From positions 9,089,001 through 9,153,000 of the forward strand of contig NC_092580.1 of assembly GCF_037975245.1 (NCBI RefSeq): a DNA stretch of 64,000 nt, in the 5' to 3' direction. This DNA is from Apostichopus japonicus. Lineage: Eukaryota > Echinodermata > Holothuroidea > Aspidochirotida > Stichopodidae. Numbering within the stretch: the first letter of the stretch is position 1; every line of letters begins with the position of its first letter. Below are positions 29,922 through 41,835 of the stretch, piece after piece. The notes beneath the pieces are model-generated. The model was not told where the DNA came from. It was given only the letters and a program-made list of their open reading frames with translations, and made no database searches. Both the position numbers and the translations under genes were made by a program.

Positions 29922-31639
29922 CAAATGTGTGGCACCGATCAATCGAATGTTCGACACCGATCAATCGAATGTTCGACACCGATCAATCGAATGTTCGACA
30001 CCGATCAATCGAATGTTCGACACCCATCAATCGAATGTTCGACACCGATCAATCGAATGTGCGACACCGATCAATCGAATGTTCGACACCTATCAATCGA
30101 ATGTTCGACACCCAACAACCGAATGTGCGACATCGATCAATCGAATGTTCGACACCGATCAATCGACAATACGACACCGATCAATCGAATGTGCGACACC
30201 CATAAATCGAACGTCCGACAACCATTAATCGAATGTTCGAAAACGATCAGCCGAATATACGACACCGATCAATCGAATGTGCGACATGGATCAATCAAAT
30301 TTTCGACACCGATCATCCAATGTTCGACACCGATTAAACGAATGTTCGACACCGATCAATCGAATGTACGACACCGATCAATCGAATGTTCGACACCCAT
30401 CAATCAAATGTGCGACATGGATCAATCAAATGTTCGACACCGATCAATCGAATGTTCGACACCGATTAAACGAATGTTCGACACCGATCAATCGAATGTG
30501 CGACACCCATCAATCGACTCTTCGACACCCAACAATCGAATGTGCGGCACCGATCAATCGAATGTGCAACACCGATCAATCGAATGTTCGGCACCTATCA
30601 ATCGAATGTTTGACATCGATCAATCGAATTTGCTGCACCGATCAACCGAATGTTCGACACCGATCAATCGAATGTTCCACACCGATCAATCGAATGTTTG
30701 ATATCGATCAATCAAATGTGCGACACCGATCAATCGAATTTGCGGCACCGATCAATCGAATGTTCGACACCGATCAATCGAATATACGACACCTATCAAT
30801 CAAATGTGCGACATGGATCAATCCAATGTTCGACACCGATCAATCGAATGTTCGACACCCATCAATCGAATTAGCGGCACCGATCAATCGAATGTTTGAC
30901 ACCCATCAATCGAATGTTCGACACCCATCAATCGAATGTTCGACACCGATCAATCGAATGTTCGACACCGATCAATCGAATGTTCGACACCGATCAATCG
31001 AATTTGCGGCACCGATCAATCGGATGTTCGACACCGATCAATCAAATGTTCGACACCGATCAATCGAATGTTCGACACCCATCAATCGAATGTTCGACAC
31101 CCATTAATCGAATGTTTGACACCGATCAATCGAATGTTCGACACCCATCAATCGAATGTTCGACACCCATCAATCGAATGTTCGACACCCATCAATCGAA
31201 TGTTCGACACCGATCAATCGAATGTTCGACACCCATCAATCGAATGTTCGACACCCATCAATCGAATGTGCGACACAGATCAATCGATGTGCTACACCGA
31301 TTAAACGAATGTGCGACACCGATCAATCGAATGTGCTGCACCGATTAAGCGAATGTTCGACACCGGTCAATCGAATGTTCGACACCCATCAATCGAATGT
31401 TCGTCACCGATCAATCGAATGTTCGACACCGATCATTAGAATGTTCGACACCGATCAATCGAATGTTCGACACCGATATTCCAATGTTCGACACCGATCA
31501 ATCAAATTTGCGGCACCTCTCAATCAAATGTGTGGCACAGATCAATCGAATGTTCGACACCGATCAATCGAATGTGCGACACCCATCAATCGGATCATCC
31601 ACACCCATCAATCGAATGTTCGACACCGATCAATCGAAT

Positions 31640-32495
31640 GTTCGACACCAATCAACCGAATGTGCGACAACCATCAAAAGAATGTGCGACACCGATTAAA
31701 CGAAAGTCCGACACCGATTAAACGAATGTTCGACACCCATCAACCAAATGTTCGACACCGATCAATCGAATAAGCGACACAGATCAATCGAATGTGCGAC
31801 ACCGATCAATCAAATGTGTGGCACCGATCAATCGAATGTTCGACACCGATCAATCGAATGTTCGACACCCATCAATCGAATGTTCGACACCCATTAATCG
31901 AATGTTCGACACCGATCAATCGAATGTTCGACACCGATCAATCGAATGTTCGACACCCATCAATCGAATGTTCGACACCCATCAATCGAATGTTCGACGC
32001 CGATCAATCGAATGTTCGACACCTATCAATCGAATGTTCGACACTATCAACCGAATGTGCGACATGGATCAATCGAATGTTCGACACCGATCAATCGATT
32101 ATACGACACCGATCAATCGAATGTGCGACATGGATCAATCAAATGTTCGACACCGATCATCTAATGTTCGACACCGATCAATCGAATTTGCGACACCGAT
32201 CAATCGAATTTGCGGCACCGATCAACCGAATGTTCGACACCGATCAATCGAATTTTCAACACCGATCAATCGAAAGTTTGATATCGATCAATCAAATGTG
32301 CGACACCGATCAATCGAATTTTCGGCACCGATCAATCGAATGTTCTACACCGATCAATCGAATATACGACACCGATCAATCAAATGTGCGACATGGATCA
32401 ATCAAATGTTCGACACCGATCAATCGAATGTTCGACACCGATCAATCGAATTAGCGGCACCGATCAATCAAATGTGCGACACCGATTAAACGAAT
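31640..32495. repeat. 856-bp duplication, copy 1
   Basis: It is followed in tandem by 32,496-33,325 at offset 856 (39 x 22 minus 2). The two missing bases are seen at CGACACTATCAACCG near 32,041 and GATCATCTAATG near 32,156. Rare markers shared by the copies include CCATCAAAAGAATG, AATAAGCGACAC, GTTCGACGCC and CGAAAGTTTGATATC. No difference was found in the lines compared. Confidence 0.88.
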
Positions 32496-33325
32496 GTTCG
32501 ACACCAATCAACCGAATGTGCGACAACCATCAAAAGAATGTGCGACACCGATTAAACGAAAGTCCGACACCGATTAAACGAATGTTCGACACCCATCAAC
32601 CAAATGTTCGACACCGATCAATCGAATAAGCGACACAGATCAATCGAATGTGCGACACCGATCAATCAAATGTGTGGCACCGATCAATCGAATGTTCGAC
32701 ACCGATCAATCGAATGTTCGACACCCATCAATCGAATGTTCGACACCCATTAATCGAATGTTCGACACCGATCAATCGAATGTTCGACACCGATCAATCG
32801 AATGTTCGACACCCATCAATCGAATGTTCGACACCCATCAATCGAATGTTCGACGCCGATCAATCGAATGTTCGACACCTATCAATCGAATGTTCGACAC
32901 TATCAACCGAATGTGCGACATGGATCAATCGAATGTTCGACACCGATCAATCGATTATACGACACCGATCAATCGAATGTGCGACATGGATCAATCAAAT
33001 GTTCGACACCGATCATCTAATGTTCGACACCGATCAATCGAATTTGCGACACCGATCAATCGAATTTGCGGCACCGATCAACCGAATGTTCGACACCGAT
33101 CAATCGAATTTTCAACACCGATCAATCGAAAGTTTGATATCGATCAATCAAATGTGCGACACCGATCAATCGAATTTTCGGCACCGATCAATCGAATGTT
33201 CTACACCGATCAATCGAATATACGACACCGATCAATCAAATGTGCGACATGGATCAATCAAATGTTCGACACCGATCAATCGAATGTTCGACACCGATCA
33301 ATCGAATTAGCGGCACCGATCAATC
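32496..33325. repeat. 856-bp duplication, copy 2
   Basis: Tandem partner of 31,640-32,495. Correspondence stops near 33,325, where CAATCGAATATACG replaces CAATCAAATGTGCG. It is thus the last higher-order block before the satellite junction. Confidence 0.86.
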
Positions 33326-33427
33326 GAATATACGACACCGATCAATCGAATTTGGGGCACCGATCAGTGGAATGTTCGACACCGATCATTCGAATGTACG
33401 ACAAAGATCAATTAAATGTTCGACACC
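33326..33427. repeat. Degenerate edge of the 22-bp array
   Basis: The last five units carry changes rare or absent elsewhere: TTTGGGGCACC, GATCAGTGG, GATCATTCG, GTACGACAAAGATC and CAATTAAATG. The array ends within a unit, after AATGTTCGACACC. Higher divergence at an array edge is expected when homogenising exchange acts mainly in the interior. Confidence 0.8.
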
Positions 33428-33428
33428 A
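33427..33428. other. Junction of the 22-bp and 146-bp satellites
   Basis: A partial 22-bp unit ending CGACACC runs directly into AGGCAGGGAAGG of the 146-bp unit. There is no intervening unique DNA, no transposon end and no target-site duplication. The C at 33,427 fits both repeats, giving at most 1 bp of ambiguity. Confidence 0.92.
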
Positions 33429-33718
33429 GGCAGGGAAGGTCGGACCAACTTCATAGTCGGGTGCACGTGGATCCTAGAGATCACCGGAAGTCCAAGGATT
33501 TTGGTTCCGGTCGAAGGTCATTTAAGGTCAACAGGGAAGAAATGGTGACGAACTTTGTAAACGCGATATCTCAGGCAGGGAAAGTCGGACCAACTTCATA
33601 GTCGGGGTGCACGTGGATCCTAGGGATCACCGGAAGTCCATATATTTTGGTTCCGGTCGAAGGTCATTTAAGGTCAACAGGGAAGAAATGGTGACGAACT
33701 TTGTAAACGCGATATCTC
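33428..33718. repeat. First two 146-bp units at the array edge
   Basis: The first unit is 145 bp, with GTCGGGTGCACG missing one G near 33,460. The second is 146 bp. Both have AGGCAGGG where almost every later unit has AGGCATGG or AGGCAAGG, and both have TTAAGGTCAACAGG where most have TTGAGGTCACCAGG. These shared changes mark an edge-specific subtype. Confidence 0.85.
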
Positions 33719-33913
33719 AGGCATGGAAGGTCGGACCAACTTCATAGTCGGGGTGCACGTGGATCCTAGGGATCACCCGAAGTCCAACGATTTTGGTTCC
33801 GGTCGAAGGTCATTTGAGGTCACCAGGGAAGAAATGGTGACGAACTTTGTAAACGCGATATCTCAGGCATGGAAAGTCGGACCTACTTTATGGTCGGGGT
33901 GCACGTGGATCTT

Positions 33914-33921
33914 TGACGTCA
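33914..33921. promoter_or_regulatory. TGACGTCA palindrome in the TTTGACG subfamily (first example)
   Basis: In a subset of units, TCCTAGGGATCACC is replaced by TCTTTGACGTCACC. This creates TGACGTCA, the full cAMP-response-element palindrome, and removes the BamHI and AvrII words. By eye roughly three dozen units carry it, for example near 34,938, 36,543, 38,293, 44,573, 47,201, 53,329, 56,395 and 61,358. Some have CGACGTCA instead (37,131, 42,236, 53,035). Function is not shown. Confidence 0.55.
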
Positions 33922-35032
33922 CCGGAAGTCCATATATTTTGGTGGAGGTCGAAGGTCATTTGAGGTCACCAGGGAAGAAATGGTGACGAACTTTGTAAAC
34001 GCGATATCTCAGGCATGGAAAGTCGGACCAACTTCATAGTCGGGGTGCACGTGGATCCTAGGGATCACCGGAAGTCCATAGATTTTGGTTCCGGTCAAAG
34101 GTCATTTGAGGTCACCAGGGAAGAAATGGTGACGAACTTTGTAAACGCGATATCTCAGGCATGAAAACTCGGACCAACTTCATAGTCGGGGTGCACGTGG
34201 ATCCTAGGGATCACCGGAAGTCCATAGATTTTGGTTCCGGTCGAAAGTCATTTGAGGTCACCAGGGAAGAAATGGTGACGAACTTTGTAAACGCGATATC
34301 TCAGGCATGGAAACTCGGACCAACTTCATAGTCGGGGTGCACGTGGATCCTAGGGATCACCGGAAGTCCATATATTTTGGTTCCGGTCGAAGGCCATTTG
34401 AGGTCACCAGGGAAGAAATGGTGACGAACTTTGTAAACGCGATATCTCAGGCATGGAAACTCGGACCAACTTCATAGTCGGGGTGCACGTGGATCCTAGA
34501 GATCACCGGAAGTCCATAGATTTTGGTTCCGGTCGAAGGCCATTTGAGGTCACCAGGGAAGAAATGGTGACGAACTTTGTAAACGCGATATCTCAGGCAT
34601 GGAAACTCGGACCAACTTCATAGTCGGGGTGCACGTGGATCCTAGGGATCACCCGAAGTCCAACGATTTTGGTTCCGGTCGAAGGTCATTTGAGGTCACC
34701 AGGGAAGAAATGGTGACGAACTTTGTAAACGCGATATCTCAGGCATGGAAACTCGGACCAACTTCATGGTCGGGGTGCACGTGGATCCTAGGGATCACCG
34801 GAAGTCCAAGGTTTTTTGTTCCGGTCGAAGGTCATTTGAGGTCACCAGGGAAGAAATGGTGACGAACTTTGTAAACGCGATATCTCAGGCATGGAAAGTC
34901 GGACCAACTTCATGGTCGGGGTGCACGTGGATCTTTGACGTCACCGGAAGTCCATATATTTTGGTTCCGGTCGAAGGTCATTTGAGGTCACCAGGGAAGA
35001 AATGGTGACGAACTTTGTAAACGCGATATCTC

Positions 35033-36637
35033 AGGCATGGAAAGTCGGACCAACTTCATGGTCGGGGTGCACGTGGATCTTTGACGTCACCGGAAGTCAA
35101 TATATTTTGGTTTCGGTCGAAGGTCATTTGAGATCACCAGGGAAGAAATGGTGACGAACTTTGTAAACGCGATATCTCAGGCATGGAAACTCGGACCAAC
35201 TTCATGGTCGGGGTGCACGTGGATCCTAGGGATCACCGGAAGTCCATATATTTTGGTTCCGGTCGAAGGTCATTTGAGGTCAACAGGGAAGAAATGGTGA
35301 CGAACTTTGTAAACGCGATATCTCAGGCATGGAAGGTCGGACCAACTTCATAGTCGGGATGCACGTGGATCCTAGGGATCACGGAAGTCCATAGATTTTG
35401 GTTCCGGTCGAAGGTCATTTGAGGTCACCAGGGAAGAAATGGTGACGAACTTTGTAAACGCGATATCTCAGGCATGGAAACTCGGACCAACTTCATAGTC
35501 GGGGTGCACGTGGATCCTAAGGATCACCGGAAGTCCAAGGATTTTGGTTCCGGTCGAAGGTCATTTGAGGTCACCAGGGAAGAAATGGTGACGAACTTTG
35601 TAAACGCGATATCTCAGGCATGGAAACTCGGACCAACTTCATAGTCGGGGTGCACGTGAATCCTAGGGATCACCGGAAGTTCATAGATTTTGGTTCCGGT
35701 CGAAGGTCATTTGAGGTCAACAGGGAAGAAATGGTGACGAACTTTGTAAACGCGATATCTCAGGCATGGAAACTGGGACCAACTTCATAGTCGGGGTGCA
35801 CGTGGATCCTAGGGATCACCGGAAGTCCATAGATTTTGGTTCCGGTCGAAGGCCATTTGAGGTCACCAGGGAAGAAATGGTGACGAACTTTGTAAACGCG
35901 ATATCTCAGGCATGGAAACTCGGACCAACTTCATAGTCGGGGTGCACGTGGATCCTAGGGATCACCGGAAGTCCATAGATTTTGCTTCCGGTCGAAGGTC
36001 ATTTGAGGTCAACAGGGAAGAAATGGTGACGAACTTTGTAAACGCGATATCTCAGGCATGGAAACTCGGACCAACTTCATAGTCGGGGTGCACGTGGATC
36101 CTAGGGATCACCGGAAGTCCAAGGTTTTTTGTTCCGGTCGAAGGTCATTTGAGGTCACCAGGGAAGAAATGGTGACGAACTTTGTAAACGCGATATCTCA
36201 GGCATGGAAACTCGGACCAACTTCATGGTCGGGGTGCACGTGGATCCTAGGGATCACCGGAAGTCCAAGGTTTTTTGTTCCGGTCGAAGGTCATTTGAGG
36301 TCACCAGGGAAGAAATGGTGACGAACTTTGTAAACGCGATATCTCAGGCATGGAAAGTCGGACCAACTTCATGGTCGGGGTGCACATGGATCTTTGACGT
36401 CACCGGAAGTCCATATATTTTGGTTCCGGTCGAAGGTCATTTGAGGTCACCAGGGAAGAAATGGTGACGAACTTTGTAAACGCGATATCTCAGGCATGGA
36501 AAGTCGGACCAACTTCATGGTCGGGGTGCACGTGGATCTTTGACGTCACCGGAAGTCCATATATTTTGGTTCCGGTCGAAGGTCATTTGAGATCACCAGG
36601 GAAGAAATGGTGACGAACTTTGTAAACGCGATATCTC
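35033..36637. repeat. 11-unit block of 146-bp repeats, copy A
   Basis: The order of unit variants is distinctive: TTTGACG with GAGATCACC; CCATATATT with GTCAACAGG; a 145-bp unit with GATCACGGAAG (near 35,382); CCTAAGG; GTTCATAG; AAACTGGG; TTTTGCTTCC; CCAAGGTTTTTTG twice; CACATGGATCTTTG; and TTTGACG with GAGATCACC. The same order recurs at 50,944-52,402 without the CCTAAGG unit. A partial version occurs at 38,390-39,411. Confidence 0.8.
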
Positions 36638-38389
36638 AGGCATGGAAACTCGGACCAACTTCATGGTCGGGGTGCACGTGGATCCTAGGGATCACCGGAA
36701 GTCCATAGATTTTGGTTCCGGTCGAAGGTCATTTGAGGTCACCAGGGAAGAAATGGTGACGAACTTTGTAAACGCGATATCTCAGGCATGGAAACTCGGA
36801 CCAACTTCATGGTCGGGGTGCACGTGGATCCTAAGGATCACCGGAAGTCCAAGGATTTTGGTTCCGGTCGAAGATCATTTGAGGTCACCAGGGAAGAAAT
36901 GGTGACGAACTTTGTAAACGCGATATCTCAGGCATGGAAAGTCGGACCAACTTCATAGTCGGGGTGCACGTGGATCCTAGGGATCACCGGAAGTCCATAG
37001 ATTTTGCTTCCGGTCGAAGGTCATTTGAGGTCACCAGGGAAGAAATGGTGACGAACTTTGTAAACGCGATATCTCAGGCATGGAAAGTCGGACCAACTTC
37101 ATGGTCGGGGTGCACGTGGATCTTCGACGTCACCGGAAGTCCATATATTTTGGTTCCGGTCGAAGGTCATTTGAGGTCACCAGGGAAGAAATGGTGACGA
37201 ACTTTGTAAACGCGATATCTCAGGCATGGAAAGTCGGACCAACTTCATGGTCGGGGTGCACATGGATCTTTGACGTCACCGGAAGTCCATATATTTTGGT
37301 TCCGGTCGAAGGTCATTTGAGGTCACCAGGGAAGAAATGGTGACGAACTTTGTAAACGCGATATCTCAGGCATGGAAACTCGGACCAACTTCATGGTCGG
37401 GGTGCACGTGGATCCTAGGGATCACCGGAAGTCCATTGATTTTGCTTCCGGTCGAAGGTCATTTGAGGTCACCAGGGAAGAAATGGTGACGAACTTTGTA
37501 AACGCGATATCTCAGGCATGGAAAGTCGGACCAACTTCATGGTCGGGGTGCACGTGGATCCTAGGGATCACCGGAAGTCCATAGATTTTGGTTCCGGTCG
37601 AAGGTCATTTGAGGTCACCAGGGAAGAAATGGTGACGAACTTTGTAAACGCGATATCTCAGGCATGGAAACTCGGACCAACTTCATGGTCGGGGTGCACG
37701 TGGATCCTAAGGATCACCGGAAGTCCAAGGAATTTGGTTCCGGTCGAAGATCATTTGAGGTCACCAGGGAAGAAATGGTGACGAACTTTGTAAACGCGAT
37801 ATCTCAGGCATGGAAAGTCGGACCAACTTCATAGTCGGGGTGCACGTGGATCCTAGGGATCACCGGAAGTCCATAGATTTTGGTTCCGGTCGAAGGCCAT
37901 TTGAGGTCACCAGGGAAGAAATGGTGACGAACTTTGTAAACGCGATATCTCAGGCATGGAAGGTCGGACCAACTTCATAGTCGGAGTGCACGTGGATCCT
38001 AAGGATCACCGGAAGTCCATTGATTTTGCCTCCGGTCGAAGGTCATTTGAGGTCACCAGGGAAGAAATGGTGACGAACTTTGTAAACGCGATATCTCAGG
38101 CATGGAAAGTCGGACCAACTTCATAGTCGGGGTGCACGTGGATCCTAGGGATCACCGGAAGTCCATAGATTTTGGTTCCGGTCGAAGGTCATTTGAGGTC
38201 ACCAGTGAAGAAATGGTGACGAACTTTGTAAACGCGATATCTCAGGCATGGAAAGTCGGACCAACTTCATGGTCGGGGTGCACGTGGATCTTTGACGTCA
38301 CCGGAAGTCCATATATTTTGGTTCCGGTCGAAGGTCATTTGAGGTCACCAGGGAAGAAATGGTGACGAACTTTGTAAACGCGATATCTC

Positions 38390-39411
38390 AGGCATGGAAA
38401 GTCGGACCAACTTCATGGTCGGGGTGCACGTGGATCTTTGACGTCACCGGAAGTCAATATATTTTGGTTCCGGTCGAAGGTCATTTGAGATCACCAGGGA
38501 AGAAATGGTGACGAACTTTGTAAACGCGATATCTCAGGCATGGAAACTCGGACCAACTTCATGGTCGGGGTGCACGTGGATCCTAGGGATCACCGGAAGT
38601 CCATATATTTTGGTTCCAGTCGAAGGTCATTTGAGGTCACCAGGGAAGAAATGGTGACGAACTTTGTAAACGCGATATCTCAGGCATGGAAACTCGGACC
38701 AACTTCATAGTCGGGGTGCACGTGAATCCTTGGGATCACCGGAAGTTCATAGATTTTGGTTCCGGTCGAAGGTCATTTGAGGTCAACAGGGAAGAAATGG
38801 TGACGAACTTTGTAAACGCGATATCTCAGGCATGGAAACTGGGACCAACTTCATAGTCGGGGTGCACGTGGATCCTAGGGATCACCGGAAGTCCATACAT
38901 TTTGGTTCCGGTCGAAGGCCATTTGAGGTCACCAGGGAAGAAATGGTGACGAACTTTGTAAACGCGATATCTCAGGCATGGAAACTCGGACCAACTTCAT
39001 AGTCGGGGTGCACGTGGATCCTAGGGATCACCGGAAGTCCAAGGTTTTTTGTTCCGGTCGAAGGTCATTTGAGGTCACCAGGGAAGAAATGGTGACGAAC
39101 TTTGTAAACGCGATATCTCAGGCATGGAAACTCGGACCAACTTCATGGTCGGGGTGCACGTGGATCCTAGGGATCACCGGAAGTCCAAGGTTTTTTGTTC
39201 CGGTCGAAGGTCATTTGAGGTCACCAGGGAAGAAATGGTGACGAACTTTGTAAACGCGATATCTCAGGCATGGAAAGTCGGACCAACTTCATGGTCGGGG
39301 TGCACATGGATCTTTGACGTCACCGGAAGTCCATATATTTTGGTTCCGGTCGAAGGTCATTTGAGGTCACCAGGGAAGAAATGGTGACGAACTTTGTAAA
39401 CGCGATATCTC
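38390..39411. repeat. Block of 146-bp repeats, copy B (partial)
   Basis: Seven units in the same variant order as 35,033-36,637, lacking the GATCACGG unit, the CCTAAGG unit and two others. It has private changes: GTTCCAGTCG near 38,615, AATCCTTGGG near 38,725 and CCATACATT near 38,887. It is a diverged and shortened paralogue within the same array. Confidence 0.75.
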
Positions 39412-41784
39412 AGGCATGGAAGGTCAGACCAACTTCATAGTCGGGGTGCACGTGGATCCTAGGGATCACCGGAAGTCCATAGATTTTGGTTCCGGTCGAA
39501 GGTCATTTGAGGTCACCAGGGAAGAAATGGTGACGAACTTTGTAAACGCGATATCTCAGGCATGGAAACTCGGACCAACTTCATGGTCGGGGTGCACGTG
39601 GATCCTAGGGATCACCGGAAGTCTAAGGTTTTTTGTTCCGGTCGAAGGTCATTTGAGGTCACCAGGGAAGAAATGGTGACGAACTTTGTAAACGCGATAT
39701 CTCAGGCATGGAAACTCGGACCAACTTCATAGTCGGGGTGCACGTGGATCCTTGGGATCACCGGAAGTCAATATATTTTGGTTCCGGTCGAAAGTCATTT
39801 GAGGTCACCAGGGAAGAAATGGTGACGAACTTTGTAAACGCGATATCTCAGGCATGGAAAGTCGGACCAACTTCATAGTCGGGGTGCACGTGGATCCTAA
39901 AGATCACCGGAAGTCCATCGATTTTGGTTCCGGTCGAAGGTCATTTGAGGTCACCAGGGAAGAAATGGTGACGAACTTTGTAAACGCGATATCTCAGGCA
40001 TGGAAAATCAGACCAACTTCATAGTCGGGATGCACGTGGATCCTAAAGATCACCGGAAGTCCATCGATTTTGGTTCCGGTCGAAGGTCATTTGAGGTCAC
40101 CAGGGAAGAAATGGTGACGAACTTTGTAAACGCGATATCTCAGGCATGGAAACTCGGACCAACTTCATAGTCGGGGTGCACGTGAATCCTAGGGATCACC
40201 GGAAGTCCATCGATTTTGGTTCCGGTCGAAGGTCATTTGAGGTCACCAGGGAAGAAATGGTGACGAACTTTGTAAACGCGATATCTCAGGCATGGAATGT
40301 CGGACCAACTTCATAGTCGGGGTGCACGTGGATCCTAGGGATCACCGGAAGTCCATATATTTTGGTTCCGGTCGAAGGTCATTTAAGGTCAACAGGGAAG
40401 AAATGGTGACGAACTTTGTAAACGCGATATCTCAGGCATGGAAGGTCAGACCAACTTCATAGTCGGGGTGCACGTGGATCCTAGGGATCACCGGAAGTCC
40501 ATAGATTTTGGTTCCGGTCGAAGGTCATTTGAGGTCACCAGGGAAGAAATGGTGACGAACTTTGTAAACGCGATATCTCAGGCAAGGAAACTCGGACCTA
40601 CTTCATAGTCGGGGTGCACGTGGATCCTAAGGATCACCGGAAGTCCAAGGATTTTGGTTCCGGTCGAAGGTCATTTGAGGTCACCAGGGAAGAAATGGTG
40701 ACGAACTTTGTAAACGCGATATCTCAGGCAAGGAAACTCGGACCTACTTCATAGTCGGGGTGCACGTGGATCCTAAGGATCACCGGAAGTCCAAGGATTT
40801 TGGTTCCGGTCGAAGGTCATTTGAGGTCACCAGGGAAGAAATGGTGACGAACTTTGTAAACGCGATATCTCAGGCATGGAAAGTCGGACCAACTTTATAG
40901 TCCGGGTGCACGTGGATCTTTGACGTCACCGGAAGTCCATAGATTTTGGTTCCGGTCGAAGGTCATTTGAGGTCACCAGGGAAGAAATGGTGACGAACTT
41001 TGTAAACGCGATATCTCAGGCATGGAAACTCGGATCAACTTCATAGTCGCGGTGCACGTGGATCTTTGACGTCACCGGAAGTCCAAGGATTTTGGTGGAG
41101 GTCGAAGGTCATTTGAGGTCACCAGGGAAGAAATGATGACGAACTTTGTAAACGCGATATCTCAGGCATGGAAACTCGGACCAACTTCATAGTCGGAGTG
41201 CACGTGGATCCTAGGGATCACCGGAAGTCCATAGATTTTGGTGGAGGTCGAAGGTCATTTGAGGTCACCAGGGAAGAAATGGTGACGAACTTTGTAAACG
41301 CGATATCTCAGGCATGGAAACTCTGCCCTACTTCATAGTCGGGGTGCACGTGGATCTTAAGGATCACCGGAAGTCCAAGGATTTTGGTTCCGGTCGAAGG
41401 TCATTTGAGGTCACCAGGGAAGAAATGGTGACGAACTTTGTAAACGCGATATCTCAGGCATGGAAACTCGGACCAACTTCATAGTCGCGGTGCACGTGGA
41501 TCTTTGAGGTCACCGGAAGTCAATATATTTTGGTTCCGGTCGAAGGTCATTTGAGGTCACCAGGGAAGAAATGGTGACGAACTTTGTAAACGCGATATCT
41601 CAGGCATGGAAACTCGGACCAACTTCATGGTCGGGGTGCACGTGGATCCTAGGGATCACCGGAAGTCCATTGATTTTGCTTCCGGTCGAAGGTCATTTGA
41701 GGTCACCAGGGAAGAAATGGTGACGAACTTTGTAAACGCGATATCTCAGGCATGGAAAGTCGGACCAACTTCATGGTCGGGGTG

Positions 41785-41790
41785 CACGTG
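41785..41790. promoter_or_regulatory. CACGTG E-box in the 146-bp unit (example)
   Basis: CACGTG is the palindromic E-box bound by Myc/Max, USF and related bHLH-zip factors in animals and fungi, and by the G-box factors of plants. It is present in nearly all units. It is altered to CACATG in some (36,385, 37,260, 52,150) and to CACGTGAATCC at its right flank in others. Only the word is seen; occupancy is unknown. Confidence 0.4.
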
Positions 41791-41803
41791 GATCCTAGGG
41801 ATC

Positions 41804-41832
41804 ACCGGAAGTCCATAGATTTTGGTTCCGGT
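41804..41832. other. Convergent ACCGGAA / TTCCGGT pair (example)
   Basis: ACCGGAA and TTCCGGT are 7-bp perfect inverted arms separated by 15 bp. ACCGGAAGT on the + strand matches the core consensus of ETS-family factors, and the second arm gives the same core on the - strand. The pair is kept in most units, including the TGACGTCA subfamily. It is lost on one side where TTCCGG becomes TGGAGG (33,942, 41,095, 49,270, 58,020). Confidence 0.5.
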
Positions 41833-41835
41833 CGA

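Larger units (their letters stand above)
24344..31639. repeat. 22-bp array, mosaic zone of shuffled segments
   Basis: Here no single long period holds. Segments recur out of order: 26,050-26,640 matches 29,902-30,492 (offset 3,852); 27,109-27,450 matches 28,664-29,005 (offset 1,555), rising to 1,577 after one extra unit; and 27,714 onwards matches 28,242 onwards (offset 528). Private variants appear, such as GATCATCCAATG, CGACAATACG, CCATAAATCG, GTTCCACACC and GATATCGATC. The four 15-bp units and the hairpin are also found here. The zone looks like an older part of the array, repeatedly rearranged. Confidence 0.8.
1..33427. repeat. 22-bp satellite array (about 1,500 tandem units)
   Basis: The whole interval is head-to-tail copies of a 22-bp unit made of AATGTTCGACA followed by CCGATCAATCG. 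The orientation never inverts. The array is already running at base 1, so its left end lies outside the window. Common variants are CCCATC for CCGATC, CGATCG for CAATCG, TTTGCGGC or TTAGCGG for GTTCGAC, TATACG for GTTCG, GGATCAATC after GCGACAT, and ATTAAACG for ATCAATCG. Most units are exactly 22 bp; scattered 21-bp units and four 15-bp units are the main length variants. The base composition of the consensus is 10 G+C in 22, with three CpGs. I see no transposon, unique DNA or gene in it. The family is not one I recognise. Its size and purity fit eukaryotic heterochromatin. Confidence 0.98.

Noticed and set aside
1-33427. CRISPR array
   Set aside because: There are no unique spacers between repeats. 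Units are contiguous 22-mers, and the array is far too long and has no cas genes.
1-33427. CENP-B box in the 22-bp unit
   Set aside because: On the minus strand TTCGATTGATCGGTG matches seven of nine core positions of the box, but the CGGG block reads GGTG. This is too weak to call.
1-33427. LexA-type operator (CGAAC-N4-GTTCG)
   Set aside because: The dyad here has a 2-bp centre and no C/G next to the arms, so the spacing does not fit, and the window is not bacterial in character.
33400-33440. Transposon insertion at the satellite junction
   Set aside because: No inverted terminal repeat or target-site duplication is visible on either side.
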